A stretch of 64,000 nucleotides of DNA from Paracoccus sp. R12_2 (lineage in GTDB: Bacteria > Pseudomonadota > Alphaproteobacteria > Rhodobacterales > Rhodobacteraceae): NCBI RefSeq assembly GCF_017744015.1, contig NZ_JAGHRA010000005.1, positions 1 through 64,000 of the forward strand. Direction: 5' to 3'. The notes below the pieces were generated by a model, which ran no database searches, was not told the DNA's origin, and worked only from the letters and a program-made list of their open reading frames with translations. The position numbers and the translations under genes are program-made. Shown here one piece after another: positions 31,733 through 43,300 of this stretch (its first letter is position 1; each line of letters begins with the position of its first letter).

Positions 31733-32581
31733 CTACAGGTCCATGTCTGAGGCTTCGACCGTTTTGCCGGTCAGGGCTTCGACGATTTGACGATCCAGCT
31801 CTGCCATGTGCTGACGGCCAAGTTCGTAATCCACCAGTGAAAAGCCGATGGAGGTCATGCCGGGATCGCCGTGATAGCTGACGGTGAATGTGGCGAGGCA
31901 GCCCGGTTTGATGAGCTTGTCGCGCGGATACTCAAAGCGATATTCGACAGTGTTGCGATAGTGACTGGCCGAGCCGCAAAGCTCGTATTCCGTGATGCTC
32001 TTGCCACCCGAGGACGTTGTTTCCTCGTGAGTGATCGAACCAAGTGCATCAAGATCAGCGATAAAGCCTTCTGTGCTCCAGGCGTAGGTGAGAACCATTT
32101 CACGTCCATTGATTTCAACGCGTGAAGGCGGGCCATAGGTCTCTTCGATTTGCGCTTTGAGCGCCAGTGGCTCCGGCAACTCGTCGCTTGGCTGGCGAAT
32201 ACTGCGATGGATCGCCATCGGACGTTGTTCCATGACATCCGAAGACAGCGTGGCAGTCACCTGGTCCTGTGCGACCTTGGCGAGCCGCCCATTGATGCCG
32301 ACATCCCCGATCCGTGTGAAAAGCTGATAGGTAAACTCGAACACAGAGCCATCCGGAGATTGCACCCGCAGAACTTCGCTCTCGCTTGTTGGAGCAGCGT
32401 CGCTGCGTTCTGCGTAGGCGGCCAGAACATCGTCCAGTGGGTCGCCAGGTTGCAGGCCGAGGATTTCGTATGGGTACGGGCGTTCGGCAGGGGCGGGCAT
32501 GACCACAAGTGAGTCCTCTGCGTGGACTGGCAGGGCGACTAGGGCAGCAATCAGGCTCACAGATAGATGTTTGAGGATCAT
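31733..32581 (-). CDS. secreted protein of unknown function
   Basis: The 282-residue protein has a clear signal peptide (MILKHLSVSLIAALVALPVH, cleavage AHA-ED type) and no further hydrophobic segments, so it should be periplasmic. YPYEILGLQPGDPLDDVLAA near residue 40 is a pattern found in proteins that compare sequence variants of a repeated domain, but I cannot name the family. Two cysteines (ELCGSAS and KPGCLAT) could form a disulfide. It is divergent from the small Xre gene. Confidence 0.65.
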   Translation of the reverse strand: MILKHLSVSLIAALVALPVHAEDSLVVMPAPAERPYPYEILGLQPGDPLDDVLAAYAERSDAAPTSESEVLRVQSPDGSVFEFTYQLFTRIGDVGINGRLAKVAQDQVTATLSSDVMEQRPMAIHRSIRQPSDELPEPLALKAQIEETYGPPSRVEINGREMVLTYAWSTEGFIADLDALGSITHEETTSSGGKSITEYELCGSASHYRNTVEYRFEYPRDKLIKPGCLATFTVSYHGDPGMTSIGFSLVDYELGRQHMAELDRQIVEALTGKTVEASDMDL

Positions 32582-32616
32582 GTGGCGGCCTTTCCATAAA
32601 CGAGAAAATCAATCAA

Positions 32617-32650
32617 TTACATATTATAGTTGATAACAATAAAGTATGTA
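32617..32650 (+). promoter_or_regulatory. probable promoter and operator of the small Xre gene
   Basis: In a very A+T-rich gap, TTACAT (32617-32622) and TAAAGT (32640-32645) are separated by 17 bases. TACATA and TATGTA at the ends (32618-32623, 32645-32650) form an inverted repeat that could be an operator for the encoded repressor. The predicted message starts near the ATG and lacks a Shine-Dalgarno sequence. Confidence 0.4.
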
Positions 32651-32669
32651 AACCGCGACCTTGTCGCGC

Positions 32670-32897
32670 ATGGATATGCGCAAATTGGTCGGTCGAAATT
32701 TTGCACGCTTGCGTCGGGAGAAGGGCCTGACGCAGGAGCAGATCGAGGAACGCTCGGGCCTCAGTCAGCAGTACCTGAGTGGCCTGGAACGAGGAAAGCG
32801 CAACCCGACCGTGATCACGCTCTACGAGCTGGCGCAGGCGCTTGGGGTCAGTCATGTTGAGTTGGTCATCCCCAGTGAAGAAGATGAAGGATACTGA
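32670..32897 (+). CDS. Xre-family helix-turn-helix regulator
   Basis: The 75-residue protein is a single Xre domain: NFARLRREKGLTQEQIEERS, then GLSQQYLSGLERGKRNPTVI. It begins MDMRKLVGRN; an in-frame TTG three codons upstream is also possible. The gene converges on the type III res gene with 79 bases between them and is divergent from the secreted-protein gene. Small Xre proteins beside restriction genes often act as controllers (C proteins), but this one lies at the far end of the operon, so that role is uncertain. Confidence 0.85.
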   Translation: MDMRKLVGRNFARLRREKGLTQEQIEERSGLSQQYLSGLERGKRNPTVITLYELAQALGVSHVELVIPSEEDEGY

Positions 32898-32976
32898 GGT
32901 AAGGATGAGCAAGTTTCATCCTGCTTCCGTTTAAAATCAGGATATATCCTTAACTCAGCCCACTCGTTCACTAGCA

Positions 32977-35900
32977 TTATCTTCCCCGAACTGCAGACAT
33001 GAGCTCAGAAAAGTCTGACACAACATCATACTGTACCCGATCATTCGGGACGCTGTTTGCAATTTCCTCGAAAAACTTTCTGGCGCACTTGATTTTTTCT
33101 AGCTCCAACTCGCGAAACTTGAGGGATGGCTGGGAGCCCTTTGTTTCCGCAACAAAATAGATGTGCTGGACTGATTGCTCTTTGAAAGCTATCGCCCAGT
33201 CGGGATTGTAATCCCCGACAGGCGTGGGGATGAGAAACCCCTGCGGTAGCTTCGAATAGACGACGATTTCATCGCTTGTATCCAGGTCTTCGACAAATTT
33301 GCGTTCGACCCCAGAGTCGACCACGGCATAGTCATAGATGTGGTTTCGCAACTTCCCGACGGCTTGCGTCAGATCAGTGCCAGTCTGGGTCGCGGGGAAG
33401 ATATCGGTGTCGTATCTGTCGGCAGTTGCATCATAGGTAAGATGCTCGATGACAGTCGTGGCCTTCTGCTCTTTGATTATGCGTGAGGCCTCAGAGATGA
33501 ATTGTTCGGGGTTGGCCTGGAACGTCGAGAACTTCGCAGCGCTCATTCCGGTCAGGATTTTCCCGATCGTCCCACGCGTCAAATCCGCTCCTTCAGCAAG
33601 TTTGCCGATGACGTCATATGAAACGAGCGAGTGAGCAGAGCTGCTTTCCTCACTACGGATACCCGATTGTTTAAATGCAGCTCCGGTTCGAAGTTGGGCC
33701 TCAGTTAGCTCATCTGAAAGTTTGCCTTCGGTGACGACGTATTGCAGAGGCGATACAACGAGATCCCGATCCAAAGCATTGACGCAGCGTTGGACCAGAT
33801 CGTTGGAGTCAAATTCAACCTGATAGACTGCCTTCCGGTTAATGCGCTGCCAAAGCTCCTGAAACTCCTTCTTTTCGAAGTTCTTGTTTCGCGGGATGGC
33901 CTTGGGCTTGCGGCCATCGCCCATCATGTTCTCGAGCTGGCTTCCGTTGAAGACGGTATCGATCAGCTGCAGGATCTGTTCCTGTTGGTCGAGAAGTTCA
34001 TCGGGCAATGAAGCCAGCGTGCCCGCCTCACGCGCCTCATGATACGCTTTTGTGATGCCGTCGTTGTCATCGATGTAGTCGTTCTTGACGAGATACCGCT
34101 CGATGCGTTTGGCCATGTCCTTTGACACAGTGGTTTCACTGCCGTTGACCGTGATCGACTTGCCTTCGAAGTACTCGGCGTTCGCCTGGCGTGGGCGCTC
34201 CGACAGATTTTCGGCGATTTCTTTCTGAAGGCCGCCAACAAAGTCTTTGTAGCTTTCGCTAGCCACCACGGTCAGGACATTGATGTCATGCACGGTTGCT
34301 GCGTGATCCATGCGGTCGCCGTTCTTGTTGACCGAAATGCGCAGACCCCGGCCAACCTCCTGGCGACGCGATATGGTATTATCGCTGTGCTTGAGCATGC
34401 ACATCACAAAGACGTTCGGGTTGTCCCAGCCCTCGCGCAACGCAGAGTGGGAGAAGATGAACCGCGTCGGCTCTTCGAAGGAAAGCAGCCGCTCCTTGTC
34501 CTTCAGGATCAGATCGTAGGCTGAAACGTCATCCGTCAATCCGGCGAACTCACCGCGCGCTTTGACCTTTGGATCAACGAGCTTGCCCTTCTTGTCGATC
34601 GAGAAATAGCCGTTGTGGGTCGCGCCGACGTCAATGCTGTCCAGGTGCTTTCGGTAGGCCTCATCCTCCAAGGGCAACTCGCCAAGATATTCGGCTTTCA
34701 GCGCTTCGTATTCCTCTTCGAAGACGCGGGCATATTCGCCTTTTTCGTCCTCAGCATCGTAGTCCCGATACTTCGCCACTTCGTCGATGAAGAACAGCGA
34801 CAACACCTTGATGCCTTTGGCGAACAACTGCTTTTCGCGCTCGAGATGGGCTGCAATGGTCTCGCGGATCTGAATGCGGCGGATGTCGCGCTCCGTGACG
34901 TCGCCGCTGGCTTCACCGGCCTTCAGAACCGCTCCGTTCGTAAAATGCACCTCATCCACGCGCGCGTCGATGTCAGAGACAACGAAGTCCCGGTACTGAT
35001 CGAGCCCCTTGGACAGATCAAATAGGTTGCGGCCCTTCTCAATCTTCCGCAGCACCCGCTTGATGCCCGAGTTGGTTTTCACCTCCATTTCGACTCGCGC
35101 AACTGGGTCGCTTTTGGAAATCTGGATGCCTTCCAGATAGAGATACGCATTCGTGCCTGTCAGACCCTTGGCCTGAATGCCGCGCACTTCGATCTTCTTG
35201 ACCAGCTTCTGGCTGAATGCATCAACCGCATCCAGACGATGCACCTTGTTGTGGATGGTCTTGTGGGTTGCTGAATAGCGCAGGATGAACAGCGGGTTGA
35301 ACTTGGGCAGAGCGTTCTGGGTTGCCGTGCCTTCCATCTTTTGCGGCTCGTCCAGGATCAGGATGGGGCGGTTCTTGGCAATCACGTCGATGGGGCGGCG
35401 GGACTGGAAATCATCCAGCTCCTCATAAATCCGCCTGTTGTCAGCGCCTGACGCATTGAACGCCTGCACGTTAATCACCATCACGTTGATGCCCGCGTCC
35501 GAGGAAAAGCTCTCCAGCTCGTGTAGCCGCTTGGAGTTGTAGATGAAGAAACGCGCCTTCTTGCCGTAGCTTTCGACGAAATGCTCTGCCGTCATCTCCA
35601 GTGACTTGGCCACGCCTTCGCGGATCGCAATCGACGGCACCATGATGATGAACTTGGACCAGCCATAGCGTTTGTTCATCTCGAAGATGGATTTGATATA
35701 GCAATAGGTCTTGCCCGTGCCGGTCTCCATCTCGATGTCGAGGTTGATGGCCGCGCCCGCCTTGTAGCTCGCCTTCTTGGGCTTGCCCTTGTCATCGACA
35801 AAGGTGCTCAGGCTCTCGGACAGGGGCAGGTTCTGGCGCTGTTGTACCTTACGGATGTTCTCCAGAACCTGGCTCGCAGGCAGTGCGATGTCAGCATTAC

Positions 35901-36051
35901 GAAAGCCGTCTTCGTCGGAGCGCATCTGCGCGCGGACACCGGGGTCGATCCGATAGACTTGGGCCGCCGTGTTGGGCTGACCTTCGAAGCAATCGACCAC
36001 GGTCTCGACCGCCGCTGTCTGATAGGGTTGCGACTTGAACTTGATCTTCAT
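32977..36051 (-). CDS. res: type III restriction enzyme Res subunit
   Basis: The 1024-residue protein has an SF2 helicase core: Walker A in [11 protein letters not shown] (residues 108-118), DEPQ in [16 protein letters not shown] in RYSATHKT, and motif [16 protein letters not shown]-terminal PD-(D/E)xK nuclease is suggested by [10 protein letters not shown] with Asp951 and FVAETKGSQ with Glu969 and Lys971. Res cleaves DNA after ATP-driven communication between unmodified sites and needs Mod for target recognition. It is the last gene of the operon and is separated from the AlbA_2 gene by 61 bases. Confidence 0.92.
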   Translation of the reverse strand: MKIKFKSQPYQTAAVETVVDCFEGQPNTAAQVYRIDPGVRAQMRSDEDGFRNADIALPASQVLENIRKVQQRQNLPLSESLSTFVDDKGKPKKASYKAGAAINLDIEMETGTGKTYCYIKSIFEMNKRYGWSKFIIMVPSIAIREGVAKSLEMTAEHFVESYGKKARFFIYNSKRLHELESFSSDAGINVMVINVQAFNASGADNRRIYEELDDFQSRRPIDVIAKNRPILILDEPQKMEGTATQNALPKFNPLFILRYSATHKTIHNKVHRLDAVDAFSQKLVKKIEVRGIQAKGLTGTNAYLYLEGIQISKSDPVARVEMEVKTNSGIKRVLRKIEKGRNLFDLSKGLDQYRDFVVSDIDARVDEVHFTNGAVLKAGEASGDVTERDIRRIQIRETIAAHLEREKQLFAKGIKVLSLFFIDEVAKYRDYDAEDEKGEYARVFEEEYEALKAEYLGELPLEDEAYRKHLDSIDVGATHNGYFSIDKKGKLVDPKVKARGEFAGLTDDVSAYDLILKDKERLLSFEEPTRFIFSHSALREGWDNPNVFVMCMLKHSDNTISRRQEVGRGLRISVNKNGDRMDHAATVHDINVLTVVASESYKDFVGGLQKEIAENLSERPRQANAEYFEGKSITVNGSETTVSKDMAKRIERYLVKNDYIDDNDGITKAYHEAREAGTLASLPDELLDQQEQILQLIDTVFNGSQLENMMGDGRKPKAIPRNKNFEKKEFQELWQRINRKAVYQVEFDSNDLVQRCVNALDRDLVVSPLQYVVTEGKLSDELTEAQLRTGAAFKQSGIRSEESSSAHSLVSYDVIGKLAEGADLTRGTIGKILTGMSAAKFSTFQANPEQFISEASRIIKEQKATTVIEHLTYDATADRYDTDIFPATQTGTDLTQAVGKLRNHIYDYAVVDSGVERKFVEDLDTSDEIVVYSKLPQGFLIPTPVGDYNPDWAIAFKEQSVQHIYFVAETKGSQPSLKFRELELEKIKCARKFFEEIANSVPNDRVQYDVVSDFSELMSAVRGR

Positions 36052-36112
36052 GAGCGACGCTTTCTTAAATTCAGCGTTTCTTTCTTACTTTCTTTCGTAG
36101 GGTGTTCTTGTT

Positions 36113-37768
36113 TCATTCTTGTAGCTCCCACTTCGGCGAAGTCTTGGAGGCCGCGTTGGAAATCACCCCTTTTGCGCGTAAGTTGCTGAGAAGGTTTCCA
36201 ATTTTGTTTCTTTTTTGCTTGTCGTCCAAAGCGTCGCTCAGCTTGTCCCAGAGCAGAGCGTCGATGTCCTTTCGTGAAGCGCTACCAAACTTTCGTAAAA
36301 ATTCGACCACCATGTCCGCGTAGTGCTGGTCATCAAATGCACGAGTCTTGATGTATTCGGCTTTCTTTGCAGAAGCCGCTGCGACAGCTGCTGATACCCG
36401 AAGACGAGGCTTACGTCCTTCGATCAATTTCTTGCGCCTAAGCGCTTGAATCGCTGCGTCCGGCACTTCCAGGCCTTTCTGTACGCGATCCAGAGCCAAC
36501 ACGTCCGTCAGCTGCAACCCGCCGTTTTCCATCAGTACGCGGGTATAAGCTGGATCAACCACGCCACCATAGAGTGTCATCACGACGGCATCGCCGGAAA
36601 CCTCGTAATCTGGCATGGGGAGGTAGCGTTTGCGCTGGGTTTCATACATCCGTTGGATGCCATAGCCCATCTGGTCGATCATGTTCAGCTCAACCATCGC
36701 CTGCACCAGATACGGGTTTCGATATCCGCGTGGTGTCTTGTCGCCGCGAACATAGTCTTCGGGTTCACCTTCAAAGAACCGGCCAGCATTTTCGAGCACA
36801 AGCCGATCCGGCTTTTCGGTAACTATGACCCTCTGGTTTTGGCCATAGTCCTGGTGGGCGATGCAGTTATGCAACGCCTCAAGCACAACCTTCTGATCGT
36901 ATTTCGATACCTCATGTGGCAGCAGCTCATCATCGGGCAAGAGCCGCAGCTGGATGTTGCGGATGCGTTGATAGAGTTGCGATGTCGTCAGAAGAAAGGG
37001 CGGGCCGAAATGCTCATACGCGGTTTCTTGGCCCACCAGTTTCCATGTCATTTGCGCAGGGTGTGGGGAAAGCAAATAGGCGCTCTCGGCGCGCCCTAAC
37101 AGCAATAGCGCTGCGCGGGTCACCTGTCCGCGTTGAGTTACCTTGGCCCGGTCCAGCAAGGTTGCGACGGGCCATCCCCGGACGTCCTCCGGATCAATGC
37201 GGTTCTGGTGCTTTTGCGCAAAGTTCGCGCGCGCGCGCTCGACTGCGGCGGGGTCCAGATCATCCAGCGTAGCCCCCTCGACCAGCTGTGCTGTCCAGTC
37301 ACCAGCTGACGCCTGAGAACGAATTTCGTCCTGCTTCGGAATACCCAATGGCGCGAGGCTTTCGCCGGAACGCGCGTAATAATGCCCTTTCCACGCAATT
37401 GGGATACCACGCGGCGCGGCGGGAATTTCAAACATGACGACCCGCTTACCATCCACTTCAACCTCATGGATTTGCCGGAAGGTTGTCCGAGGGTCGGCAT
37501 CTTGGGCGATCTGCTGCTTCAATCCGTCAAGGCGTTCACGTTCGGGGCGGTAGCCGGTCCCAACCACAGAGCGGGTCTTGTTGTTGACACCGAACACCAG
37601 CCATCCCGTACTGACATCACTTAGGTTAGCCTCATTGGCCATGGCGGAGAAGTAACGCCCGATCTTGTCGGTGTCATAGTCATTCGACACTTCCTTGAAC
37701 TCGACCACCTCGTTCTCCCAGGTGGCAATCAGTTCGGTCAGTTTTTGATTCAGGGCGGTGGCGTCCAT
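36113..37768 (-). CDS. AlbA_2-domain protein with GHKL-type ATPase
   Basis: The 551-residue protein begins with an AlbA_2 (Schlafen-type) domain: EVVEFKEVSNDYDTDKIGRY, followed by WLVFGVNNKTRSVVGTGYRP and WKGHYYARSGESLAPL. The middle has EALHNCIAHQDYGQN and LVLENAGRFFEGEPEDYV, an ATP-binding fold with a GHKL-like N box. The C-terminal 130 residues have a helical, winged-helix-like look. Such proteins occur in regulatory and defence loci. Placing one between the mod and res genes is not part of the classical type III unit. It starts 4 bases after the mod stop codon. Confidence 0.87.
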   Translation of the reverse strand: MDATALNQKLTELIATWENEVVEFKEVSNDYDTDKIGRYFSAMANEANLSDVSTGWLVFGVNNKTRSVVGTGYRPERERLDGLKQQIAQDADPRTTFRQIHEVEVDGKRVVMFEIPAAPRGIPIAWKGHYYARSGESLAPLGIPKQDEIRSQASAGDWTAQLVEGATLDDLDPAAVERARANFAQKHQNRIDPEDVRGWPVATLLDRAKVTQRGQVTRAALLLLGRAESAYLLSPHPAQMTWKLVGQETAYEHFGPPFLLTTSQLYQRIRNIQLRLLPDDELLPHEVSKYDQKVVLEALHNCIAHQDYGQNQRVIVTEKPDRLVLENAGRFFEGEPEDYVRGDKTPRGYRNPYLVQAMVELNMIDQMGYGIQRMYETQRKRYLPMPDYEVSGDAVVMTLYGGVVDPAYTRVLMENGGLQLTDVLALDRVQKGLEVPDAAIQALRRKKLIEGRKPRLRVSAAVAAASAKKAEYIKTRAFDDQHYADMVVEFLRKFGSASRKDIDALLWDKLSDALDDKQKRNKIGNLLSNLRAKGVISNAASKTSPKWELQE

Positions 37769-37772
37769 GAAC

Positions 37773-39665
37773 TCAAATCGCCTTCACTTCGGTGTCGGGC
37801 GACATGGCTTTGAAAATCTGGCGCACGTTGATCTTGGTCTGGTCGTCGGCAAAGCCGGTGTCCTTGAACACGATCCGCATGGGGGCGTGGCCTGCCAGCT
37901 CTTTGACCAGCTGCTCAGAGATATCATCGTCGAAACAGGCCATCAGGGCGGTGTCGTCGACGAAGAAGACGGTTTTGCCCTGAACGGTTTCGCGGCGGAT
38001 GGGCAGGGTCAGGTCAACGCCCCAGTCGAGCAGGACCTGGAACAAAAGATCCTCGGCTGTGCGGTCGGGTTTGATGTTGTCCACGCGCGACAGCAGATCG
38101 GCCTGCGCGGTCTGATCCGGCGTGTAGAACACATCGGCCATGTTGGAGCTGTCGATTTTGAGCACGCGGAAGCCGACATCCTTGTTCCAATCAGGGTGAC
38201 ACTCCCCTTCGAGGATTTTCTGACCCGCGCGGCGGATGCGTTCTTTGGTTAGTTCGGCGATATTCTGTGGAAGGCTATGACACACGCAGAAATCCGCGGC
38301 TGTTTTTTGGTTCCCGTTCTCAGGATCGAGTACCTCCGGCAGTTGGACCAAAACAAACTTCCGGTTTCCATGATCAGAGGCATTTTGGGCAAGAACGCCA
38401 TGAGCGGTTGCTCCAGAACCAGCAAAAAAGTCGACCACAATGTCTCCCGGCCCCGAGGCTTGCTCAACCAGAATGCGCATCAACTCTACGGGCTTGGGGA
38501 AATCAAAAACCCTAAGGTTAAATAGGTCCATTATGTCGGCGGTGCCATCTCTCGTGTAGACACCCGGCGCAATCAAGGACGAAAACCCAGTAAAGTCAGA
38601 AGTAAGGTCGTCAAGGAACGCTTTCCGTCTTGGTCTGCCATCTGCAGAAGAAGGCCAAAGAACGCGCTCCTCTTCGATGAGACGTGCCATTGTCTTACGA
38701 TCATACCTCCATCCCATTTGGGGACAGCCGTAATTTGTTCCTGTTGCAGGATCGATTAGGTCGTAATGAAGGTTTGGTCGGCGATCAGCGGTAGCAATGC
38801 CGACCATGTTTGCACTGGTCCAAGCCCCTCGGGGATCATTGTCTTCGTTTGAGTATTGTGACGTGTTTCGCGCTTCGCCGCGAATGGCCTGCCCGTAGCA
38901 CAGAATGTACTCGTGATCGATCGAGGCATTGGTGACGTTTCGGTTGTCTTTATTTTGGCGACTTTTCCAAACGAAGCACCCAATAAACAGCTGTGGGCCA
39001 AACACTTCGTCGCACATCTTCTTCAAGCCGGAGACTTCGCCATCATCAATGCTAACGAAGATTACCCCGTCATCGGACAAGAGGTTTCTCGCCAAACGGA
39101 GCCGTGGATACATCATGCTTAACCAAGCAGAGTGAAACCGGCCTTTCGACTCCGGATTTGCAACGAGACGATTGCTTTGTTCATCAATCTGCGAAGACTT
39201 ACGGAAGAACTCTGAAGCTTCTTCCGTAAATTCATCATCGTAAACAAAGTCATTCCCCGTGTTATACGGCGGGTCGATGTAGATCATCTTGACCTTGCCC
39301 AGATAGGTCTCTTGCAGCAGCTTCAGTGCCTCAAGGTTGTCGCCTTCGATGAACAGGTTCTGGGTGGTGTCGAAATCCACGGACTCATTGCGCGCGGGGC
39401 GCAGGGTTTTGGCGATGGGGGCGTTGGCGGTGATCAGCGCCTCGCGCTTGCCCGGCCAGTTCAGGTGATAGCGTTCCTGCGGCCCCTCGACGATGCTGTC
39501 CGACAGTTCCTGCCGCAGCTGATCGAAATCCACCGCCAGACGCAGTTTGCCATCCTCACCCGCCGCCTCGGTCACGCAGCCGGGGAAGAGCGCGCGGATT
39601 TTGGCGATGTTGTCCTGCGTCAGGTCAGGGCTGTGCATTTTCAGCTTTTCGATCTCGTCACTCAT
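37773..39665 (-). CDS. mod: type III DNA methyltransferase Mod subunit
   Basis: The 630-residue enzyme carries the amino-methyltransferase motif IV DPPYNTG (residues 131-137) ahead of the AdoMet-binding motif IVVDFFAGSGATAHG, the beta-class order of type III Mod proteins. Between them lies a target-recognition region of about 250 residues. The N-terminal 90 residues are helical. It methylates adenine in its recognition site. A start at 39677 (MGTRMSDE) is possible, but ATG 39665 is chosen because the MSDEIEKLKM opening is more typical. Confidence 0.92.
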   Translation of the reverse strand: MSDEIEKLKMHSPDLTQDNIAKIRALFPGCVTEAAGEDGKLRLAVDFDQLRQELSDSIVEGPQERYHLNWPGKREALITANAPIAKTLRPARNESVDFDTTQNLFIEGDNLEALKLLQETYLGKVKMIYIDPPYNTGNDFVYDDEFTEEASEFFRKSSQIDEQSNRLVANPESKGRFHSAWLSMMYPRLRLARNLLSDDGVIFVSIDDGEVSGLKKMCDEVFGPQLFIGCFVWKSRQNKDNRNVTNASIDHEYILCYGQAIRGEARNTSQYSNEDNDPRGAWTSANMVGIATADRRPNLHYDLIDPATGTNYGCPQMGWRYDRKTMARLIEEERVLWPSSADGRPRRKAFLDDLTSDFTGFSSLIAPGVYTRDGTADIMDLFNLRVFDFPKPVELMRILVEQASGPGDIVVDFFAGSGATAHGVLAQNASDHGNRKFVLVQLPEVLDPENGNQKTAADFCVCHSLPQNIAELTKERIRRAGQKILEGECHPDWNKDVGFRVLKIDSSNMADVFYTPDQTAQADLLSRVDNIKPDRTAEDLLFQVLLDWGVDLTLPIRRETVQGKTVFFVDDTALMACFDDDISEQLVKELAGHAPMRIVFKDTGFADDQTKINVRQIFKAMSPDTEVKAI

Positions 39666-39692
39666 TCTCGTCCCCACGTTCGTTTCTTGGGC

Positions 39693-40361
39693 CTATTCCG
39701 GCTTTTTCAGATGCTCGAAGTCTGCCTGCGCCTCACGCAGTTGACCGTGCAATGTCATTTTGATGTTGAATTGCGTCTCGCGTTTCAACTTGGATTTCAG
39801 CTGGCTGATCTCACGCTCTTTGGTTTTCAGCGCGTGCGTCCGGTCCATCCGCGCGCTCAAGGATTCCGCCGTTTGCGGCACAATCGGCATGAGCGCCGTC
39901 AGGATCTGTTCATAAAGCACGCCAAGGTTCAGCGCCACTGGCAATGGGCTGCGCGGCGTATCGATCGGCAACCGATCCGAGCGCAGATAGTCCGAGAGCA
40001 CCCATTTGCCCGCGTCCGCCTCTGACGGGCGTTTATGGGCGGCGGCGATTTGGATCTGGCCGTCCTGTTCCAGTTCGAACAGGATCGGAAAGGGGATGGC
40101 GCGGTCGATGGCCCTCAGCACATCGTCCTGCACCGCATCGGTTTTCAGCGTTACGCGGAAGACCTGTATTTCCGGCACGGATTTGGTGGCGGGCAGGTTG
40201 ATCGTTTCCGAGGCCAGTTTGGCGCGCCATGTGATCTGGTCCACCTGCGCGACGAATTTGTCCTTGAGCGCGGTGGTGGCCTGCACGCGGTCGTAGATCC
40301 GCGTTTTGGGCACGACACGTTTCAGAAGCGTCGATTTGGGGTAGTCGTAGAGCGCGGTCAT
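39693..40361 (-). CDS. DUF4391 protein
   Basis: The 222-residue protein has MTALYDYPKSTLLKRVVPKT, DQITWRAKLASETINLPAT and FELEQDGQIQIAAAHKRP, typical of DUF4391. It is a mixed alpha/beta domain of unknown function that occurs beside SNF2 helicases and methyltransferases. A C-terminal coiled coil (residues 165-215) could bind a partner. Its ATG overlaps the helicase stop as ATGA, so it is made with the helicase and is likely part of the same complex. Confidence 0.87.
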   Translation of the reverse strand: MTALYDYPKSTLLKRVVPKTRIYDRVQATTALKDKFVAQVDQITWRAKLASETINLPATKSVPEIQVFRVTLKTDAVQDDVLRAIDRAIPFPILFELEQDGQIQIAAAHKRPSEADAGKWVLSDYLRSDRLPIDTPRSPLPVALNLGVLYEQILTALMPIVPQTAESLSARMDRTHALKTKEREISQLKSKLKRETQFNIKMTLHGQLREAQADFEHLKKPE

Positions 40362-43300
40362 GCAGGATCCCTCACGACAATGAAGGCGAGCAGTTCAAAG
40401 TCATCGAGCCCTGCGATGGTGTGGGTCAGCGCCGTGGTGTGCCCGCCGGAAAAGAGACTGTCGAGGTCGCGCTCTTCCTTCACCTCGATCATGGATTTGA
40501 TCGCGTCGCTGAGCAGTTCGGAATACTTGCCCATCTCACGCCCATCCTTGGTTTCCGCGTTGAAGGCGTCGCAGAGCGCCTTGATCGGTTTGTCCAGACC
40601 CTTGCAGCTTGAGCGGATCAGGTCGAGCAAGCGCTTCACCTCGGTGTGGTCGGCGATGACGTTCGCGTCGTTGTCGAGATAGATCAGATAGTAGGGGTGC
40701 AGCCGGTTCTGTTGGTTGACGTTCACATCAGGGTGGATGTTGCGCAGAGCAAAGATCACACCGGATCGCAGTCCCTTGGCAGGATTGGACGGGACGATGG
40801 CATGCAGGCCTTTGGGTTGGCCCGCCAGATCGCCATGTTCCTTGGTGTAGTTCAGCAGGTCCATGCGGAAATCGTTCAGGCCGAGGTCTGTGATGGAAAC
40901 GCCGGTTTTGACGTCTTCGAGCTCAATCACCTCTTCCTGTAGGCGCTGCAACTGGTCCTTGCGATAGGCGACGTCACTGCTTTTCGCCGTCAGCACGTTG
41001 TCTTCGCCAGTGCCAGTCAGATCGACAATATGCATCCGGTTTTCAACGCGTTCCTTGAGGTTGATGTATTCGTCGAGCGAGATGTCGGGCCAGTAGTTGA
41101 CCAACTGAATGGCGGTGTTGGGCGAGCCGATCCGGTCAACCCGGCCAAAGCGCTGGACGATGCGAACCGGGTTCCAGTGAATGTCGTAGTTGATCAGGTA
41201 GTCGCAGTCCTGAAGGTTTTGCCCTTCGGAGATGCAGTCGGTGCCGATGAGGATGTCCAGCTCTTCTGGCACCTCTGGCATGATCAGCGCCTTCTCTTTC
41301 GCTTTGGGGGCGAAGAGCGTCAGAACCGACTGGAAGTCGTAATGTGGCTTCAAGGTCGTCTTGGGGTTCCCTGAGCCTGTGACAATGCCCGTCTCGGACC
41401 CCCTCGCGCCTTTGAGAGCGGGCGCGACGTGGCGATAAAGATATTCGGCGGTATCCGCGTAGGCGGTGAAGATCAGAACCTTGCGATTGCCTGGGTTCAG
41501 GGGGGAGGCCATCTTCTGTTTGATGACGTCAATCAGGTGCTGGAGCTTGGCGTCCTCTTCAACGCCAACCTTTTCCATCTCAGCCAAGAGGCCCTGAATG
41601 ATCTCACGGTCACCGCCCAAGTCAGCTTTCCACGTCGGGATATCCATATCAGCGAGGTCGATTTGGATCTTCTTGCCGATCGTGAATTCGCCAAGTCCCG
41701 ACAGGTCATCATCGTCGGTATCCAAGTTGTCCATGTCATTGAAGACATCTTCGATCCTGCCATTGCCGCCACTCGCCTCGAACCGGTCGATGGCCTCCAG
41801 CATAGCGCCAATGTTTCGGTCCAGCGCACCCAATGTGAGGCGGAATGCCTCTACAGAACTTTCAAGGCGCTTCAGAAGGTTCGTCGTCATCAGCGCTTGC
41901 AGGCTGCGCTCGCGATCGGCCTGGCGCAGCGTACCTTTGGAGCCTTCTGTCTTGGTGTCGTAGAGCTCCTCATATTTCCTAAGGCGGCTCGGTTGTATGT
42001 AGTTCACCGGTGCGTAGACAGCCATTTTTAGAAGGGATAGGTCGCTGTAAATCTCGTCAAATCCCACGACATCTTCGCGGAACGTGATCGGGAGGTGATG
42101 GGAAATTGGCTTCTTACGCTCGGGGAATTGCCCGATGTCGGCAGTGTCGTAGAATTGCTCAATATGCTTGCGAGAACGCGCAATTGTCACCGAGTCCAAG
42201 AGCTCGAAGAAATCAAGATCCAACGCTCTAAGAATGGATTGTGCCGTGCGTTCCGCTGGGGGGAGCTCTGACCAGGTGTTGAAGGCGGCTTGAGCCTTCC
42301 GGAAAATCTCTTCAACACTGGATTTGGTCTTCAGGTTGCGGCTCAACGTGTCAGAATGCCCCTCGTATGCCAATGCGAGCTGGTTGCGAAGGTCGGTGAA
42401 CCTGTTGTTAACGGGGGTCGCGGAAAGCATCAGAACTTTTGTCTTCACGCCGGATCTGATGACCTTGTTCATCAGCTTCTGGTACCGAGTTTCTCGATCC
42501 TTGTAGACGTCGTTGTTTCGGAAGTTGTGAGACTCATCGATGACGACCAGATCATAATTACCCCAATTGACCCGATCGAGTGGGATGCCCAGTGACTCAC
42601 CCGATGTTCTGGAGAGGTCGGTGTGGCAGAGGACATCATAGTTGAAGCGGTCGGCTGCAAACAGGTTTGTCTTGAGATTCGTGTTGTAGTTGCGCCAATT
42701 GTCAGCAAGCTTTTTGGGGCAGAGAACCAGGACAGATTTGTTCCGTAGCTCATAGTATTTGATGACAGCGAGCGCGGTGAACGTTTTTCCCAAGCCGACG
42801 CTGTCCGCAAGGATGCAGCCGTTATAGGTTTCCAGCTTGTTAATTACCCCGGTTGCAGCGTCTCGTTGATAGTTGAACAGCTTGTTCCAGACGAGACTAT
42901 CCAAGTATCCCGTTTGATCATTGGGCAGCACATCCTCGTCGACCTCCTCAAGGAATTCCCTGAAGATGTTATACAGGATCAGGAAGTAAATCCTTTGCGG
43001 CGAATTCTCTTGGTAAACGGCCTCAATGTGCTGAAGGACTTGATCCGTCACATCTTGAACGTTTGCGGGGTTGGCCCAGACCTGATCAAATAACGAAAGA
43101 TAAGTTCTTGCCGAAAGGTCGTCCTCGAAGGCATGCGTGAAATTCGAAACAGCGTTGCCAGGCTGGTAGCCCAAATCGACCGCTGAAAACCCACTGATAG
43201 GCGAGAAAACCTTGTTTCCTTTGCGCGCTTCGATAGTCGCGAATTGCTGCATCGGGGCGTCAGTAGCATTGGATTTGAAGGTGGCTTTCCTCCGGATCCA

